A stretch of DNA of 64,000 nt from JAJCYX01 sp965243825 (GCA_965243825.1 CBDEVT010000001.1:62001-126000); one strand, 5' to 3'; counted from the first letter of the stretch, positions 8,217-17,484 are shown. Notes: a model not told the origin generated them from the sequence alone. Translations and numbers: made by a program.

Positions 8217-9521
8217 CTAAGCGAGTTCGTCCGCGGCGGATTCGGAAGCGGAAACGAACCGCTCGAACACTTCGTTACCCAGCAATCGGCCTCGTTGAGT
8301 AAGCCTTATTCCAACGCTGTCCTCATCGAGTAGCCCGTCAGACTTGAGAGAATCGATCTGGGCAGCGAAGACCGATCGCAGGCCTTCACCGAATCTTCGC
8401 TCAAACTGTTCATTCGTAACTCCGACATCGAGCCGCAGTCCCATCATCATCGTCTCAGCTAACTCGAGTTGCAGGGTTGTCTCCTCGATGAAATCAACTG
8501 GGCCGTTGACCACCATTGCTCTAAGGATTGCAGGTGCAGAATTCGCATCCACGCTCTGATTTGGTGGAGTCTTTACCAGCCGCAACAGGTCGCTACTTGT
8601 TGTCGGCTCGACTCCCAGCGATCGCATGTACCCGCGCGGCGAACGTGTGTTTGCAAATCGGTGGCCAAACAGCGACGAATGTGCACCGGGACCAAGACCC
8701 AGATATGGACCGTTCTCCCAGTAGACCAGGTTGTGCCTGCTTTCTTGTTCTGGCTGAGCCCAGTTCGAAATCTCGTAGTGGCGAAACCCGGCCACTCTGA
8801 ACATCTCTTCGGCGGCTAGATACATCTCTGCTGCAAGATCGTCATCTGGTTCATCAATTCTTCCGAGCCTTACATCGGCTTCAAGCGGTGTTCCGGCCTC
8901 AAGTTGGAGTCCGTAAAGCGACACATGATCGGGCTCCAGATCCAACGCCTGTCGCAGCGAGCCTGTCCACTGATGGAGCGATTGACCAGGAAGCCCAAAC
9001 ATCAGATCAAGAGATCGGTTACGAAACCCGGCGTCACTTAATGCCTCGAATGATGTCCGGGCACCGTGTGAATCGTGTCGACGACCTAATGTTTTTAGCA
9101 GCGCGTCGTCAAAACTCTGGACGCCCATAGACACTCGGTTGAATCCAGCGGTGAGCCAGGCATCAGCCTTCTGAGGCGTGATATCACCCGGATTGGCTTC
9201 AAGAGTTATCTCTGCGTTGCTCGCAACCGGGAAAGACGAGCCAAGCACATCCATAAGTCGAGTCATATCCGACGGTTCAAGATATGACGGTGTCCCGCCA
9301 CCGAAGAAAATCGTATTTGCAGAAGCCTCAGGGACTAGCTCACCCCAGCGTCGCATCTCCTCACACAGCGCATCGATGTAAGCAGGGATCAACTTCTCAA
9401 TACCTGAGTAGGTATTGAAGTCGCAGTAAGGGCACTTCGTCTCGCAGAACGGTATGTGGATATAGACGCCCAGAGAACCAGGTGCCTTGTTTTCCAAACG
9501 TCGGGACTCAAGGGGTGTCAA
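8217..9521 (-). CDS. hemW: HemW-like radical SAM protein (heme chaperone)
   Basis: A 434-residue radical SAM enzyme of the coproporphyrinogen oxidase-like group. The cluster motif CETKCPYC places cysteines at 26, 30 and 33, followed by DF rather than the fourth Cys of true HemN, which points to HemW. GGGTPS (74-79) is the SAM-binding loop. The C-terminal HemN_C region ends with LTQRGRLLGNEVFERF. HemW binds heme and passes it to apo-proteins such as respiratory oxidases and does not decarboxylate coproporphyrinogen. It starts 15 bp after the upstream hypothetical gene and is probably in one operon with ychF and selB. Confidence 0.9.
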   Translation of the reverse strand: MTPLESRRLENKAPGSLGVYIHIPFCETKCPYCDFNTYSGIEKLIPAYIDALCEEMRRWGELVPEASANTIFFGGGTPSYLEPSDMTRLMDVLGSSFPVASNAEITLEANPGDITPQKADAWLTAGFNRVSMGVQSFDDALLKTLGRRHDSHGARTSFEALSDAGFRNRSLDLMFGLPGQSLHQWTGSLRQALDLEPDHVSLYGLQLEAGTPLEADVRLGRIDEPDDDLAAEMYLAAEEMFRVAGFRHYEISNWAQPEQESRHNLVYWENGPYLGLGPGAHSSLFGHRFANTRSPRGYMRSLGVEPTTSSDLLRLVKTPPNQSVDANSAPAILRAMVVNGPVDFIEETTLQLELAETMMMGLRLDVGVTNEQFERRFGEGLRSVFAAQIDSLKSDGLLDEDSVGIRLTQRGRLLGNEVFERFVSASESAADELA

Positions 9522-9536
9522 AGCTCACCCGCGCTA

Positions 9537-10247
9537 TCAGTTGCTACCCGGCGTCCACAGCCCGCTTGACGATCCGCTCTGCTGCTCGGAAGGCGGAGGT
9601 GGCTGTGTTGGTTCGCCCGGTGCCTGGCCCCTGGCAGCAGCAGCCTCGGCCTCTCGTCTTGCAGCCTCATTGACCTGCCTGATCCATCGTTCCAGGGCGT
9701 CCAGCTCGGGTGGCGATACAAGGAACTTCTCAACCCCGTCAGGCAGTTTGATATCGGTAGTTCCAGAAAGGATTAGCGTGGCTTCTCCTTCTTCGAGACC
9801 GGATTCGAGCCGCTCATCGAGCTTGCGCTGTCGCCTCTGGGCCGCGTCCTGGTACGAGGCCGAAACAGCGTTCGCCACTCCCTGGCTCACGAATCCGACA
9901 GAAAGGCACCGGCCCCAATCGATAACCTCACCAAAAAGCTCTGGGTCTTCGTACTCGTCGAGTCTTGCGCCAGAGTCGACCCTTGCTTTCACCAGATGCC
10001 AGGCCTGGCGGTTGGTCTGCTCCAGCATCAACAATGCATCCGCCCCCTTACCAAGCACTCCCTCTGCGAAAATCCGCTTGACCACCCCCGATCTGGCTTC
10101 AAGACCTGCGACCTGCTTGTCCGCAGCCTGCCAGTACGCGTTAAACAACTCGGTAAAGCCTTCCGGCGCCTGCGGAGAAGGCTGGATGAAAGGCACGATG
10201 TACGCCTTTCGCTGCTTCAGAAGATCGCCATTGTCAGAGTCAGCCAA
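9537..10247 (-). CDS. Conserved hypothetical protein, helical with Pro-rich tail
   Basis: A 236-residue soluble protein with no signal peptide. Residues 20-190 are mostly helical and charged, and the C-terminal 40 residues form a low-complexity tail rich in Ala, Pro, Gln and Ser. I recognise no domain. The position is informative: it lies between ychF (74 bp upstream) and hemW (15 bp downstream) on the same strand, so translation and expression are likely coupled with these genes. The plus strand carries a long shadow frame (9487-10263) across the same region, but the minus frame has the better amino-acid composition and operon fit. Confidence 0.65.
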   Translation of the reverse strand: MADSDNGDLLKQRKAYIVPFIQPSPQAPEGFTELFNAYWQAADKQVAGLEARSGVVKRIFAEGVLGKGADALLMLEQTNRQAWHLVKARVDSGARLDEYEDPELFGEVIDWGRCLSVGFVSQGVANAVSASYQDAAQRRQRKLDERLESGLEEGEATLILSGTTDIKLPDGVEKFLVSPPELDALERWIRQVNEAARREAEAAAARGQAPGEPTQPPPPSEQQSGSSSGLWTPGSN

Positions 10248-10321
10248 AACGCCAGTTCCTTAGTTCTTATCAGATTGAATCGGTTCCACGGAGGATTGAT
10301 GGTCAGGTTGATGTGGGTCTA

Positions 10322-11416
10322 TCACACCGAAAACAGGAAATTCACGATGTCACCGTCCTGCACAACGTATTCTCGACCTTCTTGCCTGAGAGCACCGTTC
10401 GTGCGCGCCTGCGCCATGCTCCCAGCAGCAATGAAGTCATCGTAGCTTACCGTTTCCGCGCGAATGAAGCCGCGTTCAATATCCGAGTGAACCGCTCCTG
10501 CTGCCGCTGGTGCAGGTGTATCGCGTTCAATCGTCCATGCGCGAACTTCGTCTTCACCCACGGTCAAGAACGATATCAGTCCAAGCACCTGGTAAGAGAG
10601 GCGGATCATACGGTTGAGACCGGATTCGCCAGCTTCTAGCCCGGAACGCATCTCGGCCTCCTCTTCGGGACTCATCTGGGCCAACTCTTCCTCGAGAAGA
10701 CCGCAGAGTGCCGCACCACCGGACTTGTGACCAGCTAACAGCTCATCGAGCTCTTTCTCCAGTTCGCCTGAACGTCCGAGGTCAGATTCGCTAACGTTGA
10801 GCGCCACCAGCAATGGAAGCCTGCTCAACAGAAAAGTGTCAGAGATGGCCTGGATCTGCTCTTCCGTGTACTCCTTGTCACGTGCAGCTGTGCCCTCCTC
10901 CATCTCCAGTTGCAAAGCCTGCAGAACCTCAATGTTCTTCTCGGCCTTAACACGCTCCTGGGACTTGAGGCCCTTCATGCTGTCCTTGATCCGCTCGATA
11001 CGACGTTCAAGAAGAGAAATATCAGCGAACAGAATGTCGAAATTGACTTTCTCGATGTCTCTTCGATGATCGATCGTACCCAGGGCATGAGGGACTGCTG
11101 GATTGTCGAACGCTCGAACGACGTGAAGTAGTGCATCCACTTTCTGTAGATGACCCAAAGCCTCGCCTGAAAAAAGGTCTGCACTGTCTGCCGAGTGCGA
11201 TCCCGGCAGGTCCACGTAGGTAACTTCCGCCGGGACGGTGCGCTTCGGATTGAATATGCCCGTCAGCTCGTCCAGCCTCTGATCGGGAACGTGAGCCACT
11301 CCAATGTTGGCGGATCGGTTTCCGCCGAAGCTCCCTGATTCAGCCGTTCCGCGGGTGAGAGCGTTGAAAACGGTCGTCTTGCCGCTGCCCGGAAGGCCAA
11401 TTATTCCAATTCGCAT
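10322..11416 (-). CDS. ychF: YchF family ATPase (OLA1 type)
   Basis: A 364-residue Obg-related P-loop ATPase. G1 is GLPGSGKT (7-14), G3 is DLPG (69-72), and the G4 position is NVSE (207-210), the NxxE variant that shifts specificity from GTP to ATP in YchF/OLA1. A coiled-coil insertion occupies about 135-195, and the C-terminal TGS-like region ends with EYVVQDGDIVNFLF. YchF associates with the ribosome and is linked to translation fidelity and oxidative stress. It is the first gene of the minus-strand run toward selB. The 224 bp upstream (11417-11640) contain no convincing gene. Confidence 0.95.
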   Translation of the reverse strand: MRIGIIGLPGSGKTTVFNALTRGTAESGSFGGNRSANIGVAHVPDQRLDELTGIFNPKRTVPAEVTYVDLPGSHSADSADLFSGEALGHLQKVDALLHVVRAFDNPAVPHALGTIDHRRDIEKVNFDILFADISLLERRIERIKDSMKGLKSQERVKAEKNIEVLQALQLEMEEGTAARDKEYTEEQIQAISDTFLLSRLPLLVALNVSESDLGRSGELEKELDELLAGHKSGGAALCGLLEEELAQMSPEEEAEMRSGLEAGESGLNRMIRLSYQVLGLISFLTVGEDEVRAWTIERDTPAPAAAGAVHSDIERGFIRAETVSYDDFIAAGSMAQARTNGALRQEGREYVVQDGDIVNFLFSV

Positions 11417-11640
11417 GTTCTGTCCATTAACGCTGGGACGAGTTCAAACAGGCATTCAGGCCGAAACGAGCGAACATCGCGTAGGACTGAGACGCCAAAT
11501 GCCAAACAGAAAGCATAAGCGAGTGCAATGGCATCGGCTACCCGGTCGGGAATCTTGAGTCTCAGATCCGATGCACAACCGGGTAGGTATTCCCAGATCT
11601 GTGACAGCCTGAGAGCATCTCGCAGAGAACCTGTGAAAGG

Positions 11641-11967
11641 CTACTCTTTGTCGACGTAGCGGAAATTGCCGTTGATGGGATCCGGGCCGTCATCATCACT
11701 CTTGCCATGAATATGTTCCGTAACCAGCTTCCTCGGCGACAGGACCACGAACAGCGTGAGAAGAACAGCGGTGACAATGATGTCGTCTAACTGGCCGATG
11801 CCCAGCTTAAAGTCACGCAGTAGATCGATCGGTAGCAGCACGTAGAAAAAGGCCGCCAGGGGAAAGATCTTCAGGAGAGGGAAGACTCGGCTATCCCAGA
11901 ACAGCAGCCATGAAACTCGCAGGAGCTGCCCAACGAACGGAATCATTAGCAACATTCTGACAAGCAT
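11641..11967 (-). CDS. DUF1232 (YkvA-like) membrane protein
   Basis: A 108-residue protein with the DUF1232 pattern. A hydrophobic start is followed by FFYVLLPIDLLRDFKLGIGQLDDIIV (about 40-65), equivalent to the family's core of Pro-Ile-Asp-Leu, then a spacer and Gly-x-x-Asp-Asp, then another membrane segment. The tail is polar. The role is unknown; members are small integral membrane proteins found widely in bacteria. It is read on the minus strand, divergent from holA at 12054. The ATG at 11967 gives the expected N-terminus. Confidence 0.75.
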   Translation of the reverse strand: MLVRMLLMIPFVGQLLRVSWLLFWDSRVFPLLKIFPLAAFFYVLLPIDLLRDFKLGIGQLDDIIVTAVLLTLFVVLSPRKLVTEHIHGKSDDDGPDPINGNFRYVDKE

Positions 11968-12053
11968 GTCGCAACTCCTTCAGTTCAAGACTGCAACGCT
12001 TTCGCCGACACGACATGTGCCTTGATATCCTCGCCGACATCAACACCAGTTTG

Positions 12054-13040
12054 ATGCACTGGAGTCCGCATTTGATCAGAGTCTTTCACGGCGACGACAA
12101 TTTCTCAATAAGCGAGGCTGTCCGCCGCGCTCGTGCCTCTGTTGGCCCTGAGGAGGTCCGTGGACCGAACACGACTCAGTTGGATGGAGCATCTTTTAAG
12201 CCCTTCGACATTATCGCGGCTGCAAGCACACTCCCGTTCCTGGCAGACAAAAGACTTGTACTGGTTTACGGCCTGCTTGAGTCCATGGATGGCCGCGGCA
12301 ACAGTCGCGGGGCTGAATGGGACGGCCTTCCAGGTATGCTCGCCGACCTTCCCGGAACGAGCGAAGTGGTGTTTGTTGAAAAGACGACGCTCAGAGCAAA
12401 CGCAAGAGGGATCAAGTCGGCCGGTCCCGGCGCTGAGATCAGGGAGTTCAAGGCACCGAGAGGGCCCGCACTTGAAGCATGGGCACGCGACCGCTTCACA
12501 AGATACGATTCCACGGCAAGCAGGGACGCCATTGCACGGCTGGTCTGGTTGGCCGGCGGTGATCTGCGACTGCTCGACAGTGAGATCGGAAAACTGGCCC
12601 TGTATGCGGGTGAACGCGAAATCTCCCAGTCTGATGTTGACGAGATGGTTGGAGAGGCACGCGAGGCGAGCATCTTTGCAGGGGTCGACGCTGTGTTGGA
12701 GCGCAGGCCTGGAGTTGCAATGCGACTGATGTACAACCTTCTCGAAGGAGGAACGTCAGTCAGCTCGATCATCACGATGCTGGCGAGACAGGTGAGGCTT
12801 GTTCTGCTTGCGGGAACGTTGAGAGCTGAAGGCGTTCCACAGCCTGAGATTGGCAAGCGCATCGGTGTGAACAATCGATATGCCCTGGAGAAGACGCTTC
12901 GGCAGGCTTCGCGGTTTGGCAAAGCTTACCTCGCCGCAACACACCGGCGTTTGCTCGATGCTGATCTCGATATTAAAACCGGCAAAATGGATGAACGGCT
13001 GGCGCTAGAGGTGCTGATCGGCAGACTCTCAGCAGCTTAA
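12054..13040 (+). CDS. holA: DNA polymerase III, delta subunit
   Basis: About 328 residues from the ATG at 12054, giving MHWSPHLIRVFHGDDNF, where the VFHGDD segment is the usual first beta strand and Walker A-like position of HolA. The frame also allows an ATG at 12015, which would add 13 residues. Delta is the wrench of the clamp loader: it opens the beta sliding clamp and does not itself hydrolyse ATP. Downstream landmarks are LAGGDLRLLDSEIGKLALY in domain II and the C-terminal DLDIKTGKMDERLALEVLI, highly typical of the family. It stands alone, as holA often does. Confidence 0.9.
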   Translation: MHWSPHLIRVFHGDDNFSISEAVRRARASVGPEEVRGPNTTQLDGASFKPFDIIAAASTLPFLADKRLVLVYGLLESMDGRGNSRGAEWDGLPGMLADLPGTSEVVFVEKTTLRANARGIKSAGPGAEIREFKAPRGPALEAWARDRFTRYDSTASRDAIARLVWLAGGDLRLLDSEIGKLALYAGEREISQSDVDEMVGEAREASIFAGVDAVLERRPGVAMRLMYNLLEGGTSVSSIITMLARQVRLVLLAGTLRAEGVPQPEIGKRIGVNNRYALEKTLRQASRFGKAYLAATHRRLLDADLDIKTGKMDERLALEVLIGRLSAA

Positions 13041-13181
13041 TCTGATTCCAAGAAACGAGGCTCGACGGCGTGGAAACCCACAGCCATGCATTAGCGTAAT
13101 GAACTGCATGGGCGTCGGGGCAGGAAGGGTCTGTTTGCCGCGGCCGCCCGGGACTTGAGACAGCGGGACAACTTATACCCC

Positions 13182-14099
13182 ATGAAATCGATTGTTCCAA
13201 TACTGGCTACGTCCCTGGCAGCACTGGCAATAGCCTGTAGCAGCGGAGAGTCGGGCGAGCCCACGCCTGAGGGCAACCCAACCGCACCTGCCCCCTCTGC
13301 GACAGTCGAACAGCAGTCCAGTCCAACTCCGGCGCCCACAGCAACCCAGATACCACTCGTAACTCCGACTTCCGAAGACGAGCCTGCCTCCGACACCGAA
13401 AGCGTCAATCAATACGCGCGTGCCTATGCCCTGCTCGCTCAGGGCGAATACACAGACGCCGAACGCCAGTTCAATACGGTTGTCCAGCTTGAGCCTGGAT
13501 TTGCACATGGGTGGGATGGAATCGGCCAGGCACTCATGTTCCAGGGCGAATTCGAAGAGTCGATGTACTACTTCGACAAAGCCATAGAGCTGAGACCAAC
13601 GCTGGCTACGGCCTATTCGCACAGGGCGCTCGCACGCGTCAACCTCAATGACCTTGAAGGTGCAAAACGCGACGCCGAACAGGCCCAGCGACTTGACGAC
13701 GAAGAAGTTGACCCATACATCGTGATTGGACGTGTGTTGGCCGTTGCCGGTGAGCTCCAGGAAGCTCTCGACAACTTCAACGCCGCGATCGAACTGGCAC
13801 CCGATGACGGAGGCACCTACTGGTGGCGCGGCCGTTTCTGGCGGGACAGCGTTCAAGACTTTGTGGCGGCTCTCGCCGATTTCAACAAAGCGATTGAACT
13901 CGAACCGGCCATCGCCGCAATCTACCTGGACAGAGCTGATCTGCTGATAAGGGGCAGAGGAAACCTGAACCTCATTCGAGCTGATCTGGAAGAGGCAATT
14001 TCGCTGTCACAGGAACCTCGGCTGCCAGGGATAATCGCCCGAGCCGAAGAACTGCTTGAGATTATCGACAATGTTGAAGCAGTCGGTTCAGCGAATTAG
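13182..14099 (+). CDS. TPR-repeat lipoprotein
   Basis: A 305-residue protein from the ATG at 13182. The frame extends to 13155, but the signal peptide MKSIVPILATSLAALAIAC fits the later start and ends in a lipobox with Cys at about residue 19. A Thr/Pro/Ser-rich spacer (about 22-68) precedes at least four tetratricopeptide repeats. Two units end in FNTVVQLEPG and FDKAIELRPT, and later units contain FNAAIELAPD and FNKAIELEPA. It is probably anchored outside the membrane and acts as a protein-binding scaffold. Its 3' end overlaps the convergent DUF3179 gene by 4 bp. Confidence 0.85.
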   Translation: MKSIVPILATSLAALAIACSSGESGEPTPEGNPTAPAPSATVEQQSSPTPAPTATQIPLVTPTSEDEPASDTESVNQYARAYALLAQGEYTDAERQFNTVVQLEPGFAHGWDGIGQALMFQGEFEESMYYFDKAIELRPTLATAYSHRALARVNLNDLEGAKRDAEQAQRLDDEEVDPYIVIGRVLAVAGELQEALDNFNAAIELAPDDGGTYWWRGRFWRDSVQDFVAALADFNKAIELEPAIAAIYLDRADLLIRGRGNLNLIRADLEEAISLSQEPRLPGIIARAEELLEIIDNVEAVGSAN

Positions 14100-15463
14100 T
14101 TCCCAGCCCCGGATAAGCTGACCGGCCCTGCAACATCTTCCACAGAATCTCGAATCTCTGTGTCCGGCTGGAAAACCGCCCACGCAAACCAGAAGTGGTT
14201 CTGATGTATTACCGGTTCCAATTCACGCCCGGACAACTCGCCTTCCAGACCTTTGCCCAGCAAACTCCAGAGCGTGCCGGTTTCGACATCGCGAATTCCG
14301 CCTTCAGCGATTTCAAAGTTGAGTACCCGTCCGTCGAGTTCTCGTCTGAACATTGTCGTTGAGCCAGACGTTAGTTGCTGATCGAGCGTGTCGAAGAAAG
14401 CGGAAAGCGTTCCATTGTCAAAGAAGATAGCGATGTCAGCACCATCCAGTTCGTCATTGAGCACTGCTGCTTCTTCAAGGAACGGAAACGGGTAGGCAAC
14501 GACGGCATCTCCTACCTCGACCGTCAAGACTCTCAAGTTAGGTGGCATTCGACCATCGAGGATTTCGGGATCAGGGATGGCGAATGGCGATGCGTCTACA
14601 GAGTCGTACCCGGCGTACGGAGCAAGGTCGTAGCTTTTGATTGGGAAGCCTAACTCGTCGAAGATCCGCTCCATGACCAGCCCGTCTGGGTACTGCGCGG
14701 CAAAAGTCTCCCAGGCAATGATTGGCGAGTTGATGATCTCAAGCGTTGTGCCTAGACCTGCGTGAAGCCCCACGATCGCCTCGCCGGTGATCTGTTGCCA
14801 CCAACTCTGCGTTTGCCTGTCCCACATCACAAGGTCACTGTTTCGCACTTTGCCAGTGGTACCGAAAGTCAACTCGACACCGTCCACCACTCGGTCAAAA
14901 GTGATTGCGGTGTTGCAAAGCGGACAAAAGGTAACGGTCACAGGTTGATCGCCGACCGTATCGTTGGCAATCTCGTGCCACATCAGCATTGCCAGTGGGT
15001 AGGCGCGGGCATCTCCATTGATTTCAACTGCAATAACCGGTTCACGCGGCTTCATGTAGGCAGGAGCATCCGAGACCGGCGCAAACGTCGGGTCATCAAT
15101 AGGATCTATGCCATCGCGATTGATAATGGAGATGAACTCGCCAAGGCCAACCTTCTTGAGCGAAAAGTCGGTTTCCCAACCTTCCAGCTCTCTAAATCGC
15201 AGAGCACGGCGATCATCCGTCGGAGCAAACGAAAGGTCAGGTGTTGGGGTCGGTTCAGGTACAGGTGAAACAGTTGTAGCAACAGCCTGAGGGTTCTTGT
15301 TCGTCGGGGAGACAACGGGTGAAGCGGTTTCTGAGCCACCACGCAGCGCAGTAGATGTCGGTGATAATCGGGAGTCATCCGGGCTGCATGCAATGGCGGT
15401 CATGCCCAAACATCCTGCAATCACAAATACAGATCGTGCGCCAAATCTGTTCCAAATATTCAT
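14096..15463 (-). CDS. DUF3179 lipoprotein (copy A)
   Basis: A 455-residue protein from the ATG at 15463, preferred over 15493 because it puts the signal peptide at the N-terminus with a lipobox Cys at residue 26. A Thr/Ser/Pro spacer to about residue 80 leads into the DUF3179 domain. Landmarks are FCPLCNTAITFD with cysteines 180 and 183, followed by NSDLVMWDRQTQSWWQQITGEAI. The CPLC pair suggests a redox or metal site, but the function of DUF3179 is unknown. A close paralogue lies immediately upstream (15510-16901), so this is a tandem duplication. Confidence 0.85.
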   Translation of the reverse strand: MNIWNRFGARSVFVIAGCLGMTAIACSPDDSRLSPTSTALRGGSETASPVVSPTNKNPQAVATTVSPVPEPTPTPDLSFAPTDDRRALRFRELEGWETDFSLKKVGLGEFISIINRDGIDPIDDPTFAPVSDAPAYMKPREPVIAVEINGDARAYPLAMLMWHEIANDTVGDQPVTVTFCPLCNTAITFDRVVDGVELTFGTTGKVRNSDLVMWDRQTQSWWQQITGEAIVGLHAGLGTTLEIINSPIIAWETFAAQYPDGLVMERIFDELGFPIKSYDLAPYAGYDSVDASPFAIPDPEILDGRMPPNLRVLTVEVGDAVVAYPFPFLEEAAVLNDELDGADIAIFFDNGTLSAFFDTLDQQLTSGSTTMFRRELDGRVLNFEIAEGGIRDVETGTLWSLLGKGLEGELSGRELEPVIHQNHFWFAWAVFQPDTEIRDSVEDVAGPVSLSGAGN

Positions 15464-15509
15464 TCTTCTTCTAAGCGACTGATGTCCAGCCATTCTTGCC
15501 AGACCACTG

Positions 15510-16901
15510 TTACGGCGCTACTGAAGTTGGCCCAGTGACATCCTCGGGACTACTCCGAACTTCGGTTTCCGGTTCGAAAACCGCCCAGGCGAACCAGAAA
15601 TGGTTCTGATGAATCACCGGCTCCAGCTCCTTCCCCTGCATCGGGCCGGAGGTCGCCTTGCCAGTGATGCTCCAACTGGAACCTGTCTGATCATCGACTA
15701 TGCCTTCACTACCCAGGCTGAAAGTCAGCGTCTCTCCATCAATAATTCGACTGAACATCGTCGTCGATCCCGATGTTTGCTTGTTGAAACTGGAATCGAG
15801 GAATGCTGACAGGGTGCCATCGTCAAAGAACGTCACAACTTCTTCGTCACCGACGGTGTCGTTAACCACAGGGGACTCTTTCAAGAACGTGAAGGGATAG
15901 GCAACGGTTGCGCTGTCGTTCTTGAACGTCAGGACCCGAATCGCTGGTGGTAGCCGTCCATCCATCGGACCCTGGAATGCGAAGGGGTCGAGATTGTCCA
16001 CAGAGTCATACCCTGAGTATGGCGGATCATCGTAGGCCCGAATCTCCTGTCCCAGCGTGTCAACTTCACGAAGCAGCAGCTTGCCGTCCGGGTACTCCTC
16101 AAGGAATGTCTCCCAGGCAATAATCGGAGACGGCACCTGTTCCAGTACTTTTCCTGCGAGCTGCCCTACGATCGCCTCACCGGTTATCTGCTGCCACCAG
16201 CTTTCCGTCTGCCTGTCCCACATCACCAGATCGCTATTGCGCAGGTTTCCACTCGTACCGAACGTAAGTTCATTTCCTTCGAGAGTCCGCTCAAAAGTGA
16301 CAGCTGTGTTGCAGAGCGGACAGAACGTCACTGTCACGGGCACTCCGCCGACCGTATCGTTAACGATCTCCTGCCACATCAGTATCGCCAGCGGATAGGC
16401 TCGGGCGTCTCCATTGATCTTGAGCGCAATCACAGGCTCGCGCAGGTCCATGTAGTCCGGTGCGTCTACCGATTCAACAAATCGCGGATCGTCAACGGGC
16501 TTAATCCGATCTCGTGGGAGCAGATTGTCGATTTCACTCAGCGAGACCGTTCGAGAATTGAAATCTGTAAACCAGCCATGGGAAAGCTGCCATCGCCGAG
16601 CGGCACTCCGCTCGAGACCATCCAGGCCATCGAGATTGGAGAATTCGGTGGGACTTTGGAAAAGCGGATTGACGCTTGTCGGTAATGAGGGAGTAGCCGT
16701 CTCCGCGACCTCGGTCGTGGCCGTGGGTTCGGCCTGTGTGGCGATTGGTGTTTCGGTTCTGGGCGGACTGGCTGTCGAGGTCGGGGTGCTCGTCGAATCC
16801 CCGCTGCCACATGCGGCGGCAACAGCGGACAGGGCCACCAACAAGGAAAGTAGAGCTCGCCGTGATCGCATCATGGCTGGCTGGTTGATAGGAATTCGCA
16901 T
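15510..16901 (-). CDS. DUF3179 lipoprotein (copy B)
   Basis: A 463-residue paralogue of the next gene downstream, 46 bp from its start. The signal peptide ends at the lipobox Cys31; a Thr/Pro-rich spacer of about 45 residues follows, then the DUF3179 domain. FCPLCNTAVTFE has cysteines 194 and 197, followed by the same WDRQTESWWQQITGEAIVG core and the same ending (ELEPVIHQNHFWFAWAVF). The spacer and extreme termini have diverged while the core is strongly alike, consistent with an old duplication kept under selection. An extracytoplasmic anchored location is inferred. The function is unknown. Confidence 0.85.
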   Translation of the reverse strand: MRIPINQPAMMRSRRALLSLLVALSAVAAACGSGDSTSTPTSTASPPRTETPIATQAEPTATTEVAETATPSLPTSVNPLFQSPTEFSNLDGLDGLERSAARRWQLSHGWFTDFNSRTVSLSEIDNLLPRDRIKPVDDPRFVESVDAPDYMDLREPVIALKINGDARAYPLAILMWQEIVNDTVGGVPVTVTFCPLCNTAVTFERTLEGNELTFGTSGNLRNSDLVMWDRQTESWWQQITGEAIVGQLAGKVLEQVPSPIIAWETFLEEYPDGKLLLREVDTLGQEIRAYDDPPYSGYDSVDNLDPFAFQGPMDGRLPPAIRVLTFKNDSATVAYPFTFLKESPVVNDTVGDEEVVTFFDDGTLSAFLDSSFNKQTSGSTTMFSRIIDGETLTFSLGSEGIVDDQTGSSWSITGKATSGPMQGKELEPVIHQNHFWFAWAVFEPETEVRSSPEDVTGPTSVAP

Positions 16902-17025
16902 GAACCTGGCGCTCCGAAGGCCAATCGAAAATCTCTGTGTCGGAACTAAGATGCTCTACCGGGCAGGTAGACGCGAGACGCTCTTAACAGTTCTTTGAAT
17001 TTCGATCGGAGAGCCCGATGGTCGG

Positions 17026-17484
17026 CTACAGATCGGCCAACGCACGAAACGCGTTCACCATCTCAACAGCGGCATCGGCATACCCTTCCGCATGCTCAAT
17101 GCGCTCAACAGCCTGGTCTGTGCTGTAGGTGGTCAGCACTCCAAAAATAACCGGCTTGCCGGTTTCCTCGGCAACCCTGGCGATTCCATCAGCCGCAATC
17201 GAGGACACATACTCGAAGTGAGCCGTCTGCCCGTTTATTACTGCACCAATGGCGACCACGGCATCAATGTCTTCACGACTGGCTAGCTTCTTGGCGGCCA
17301 ACGGCAGCTCGACGGAGCCCGGCGTGTGGACCACCGTGATATCGCCGGATTCAACACCAAGCGATTCAAGCCTCCCAACGCACAGCTCCAGCATCTGGTG
17401 GGTCACGTAGTTGTTGAACCGCGCGACTGCAATGCCAATCCTGATGCTGTTCCCGTCAGTGGATGCCACGATCTCGCGGGCCAT
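17026..17484 (-). CDS. ribH: 6,7-dimethyl-8-ribityllumazine synthase with altered active-site region
   Basis: A 152-residue lumazine synthase that condenses the ribityl-uracil and the butanone phosphate in the penultimate step of riboflavin synthesis. ARFNNYVT (21-28), TPGSVELPLAAKKL (54-67) and GAVINGQTAHFEYV (80-93) with the catalytic His89 are present. Two usually conserved positions differ. The Arg of the GxVIRGxT motif is Asn84. The C-terminal NKG segment that supplies a phosphate-binding Lys is shortened to HAEG (Glu133); Arg128 is kept. It is third in ribE-ribBA-ribH, overlapping ribBA by one base. Confidence 0.9.
   Translation of the reverse strand: MAREIVASTDGNSIRIGIAVARFNNYVTHQMLELCVGRLESLGVESGDITVVHTPGSVELPLAAKKLASREDIDAVVAIGAVINGQTAHFEYVSSIAADGIARVAEETGKPVIFGVLTTYSTDQAVERIEHAEGYADAAVEMVNAFRALADL

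Noticed and set aside
9487..10263. Long plus-strand frame of 258 codons
   Set aside because: It is the shadow of the minus-strand hypothetical gene (9537-10247). Its composition is Ser/Arg/Pro-rich without pattern, and it would break the ychF-hemW run.
12266..12922. 218-codon minus-strand frame
   Set aside because: It is the antisense shadow of holA, with low-complexity Ser/Arg/Pro content.
13084..13111. CCATGCA/TGCATGG hairpin between holA and the TPR lipoprotein gene
   Set aside because: The 7-bp stem has a 14-nt loop and no T-run. It is too weak to call a terminator and has no other support.
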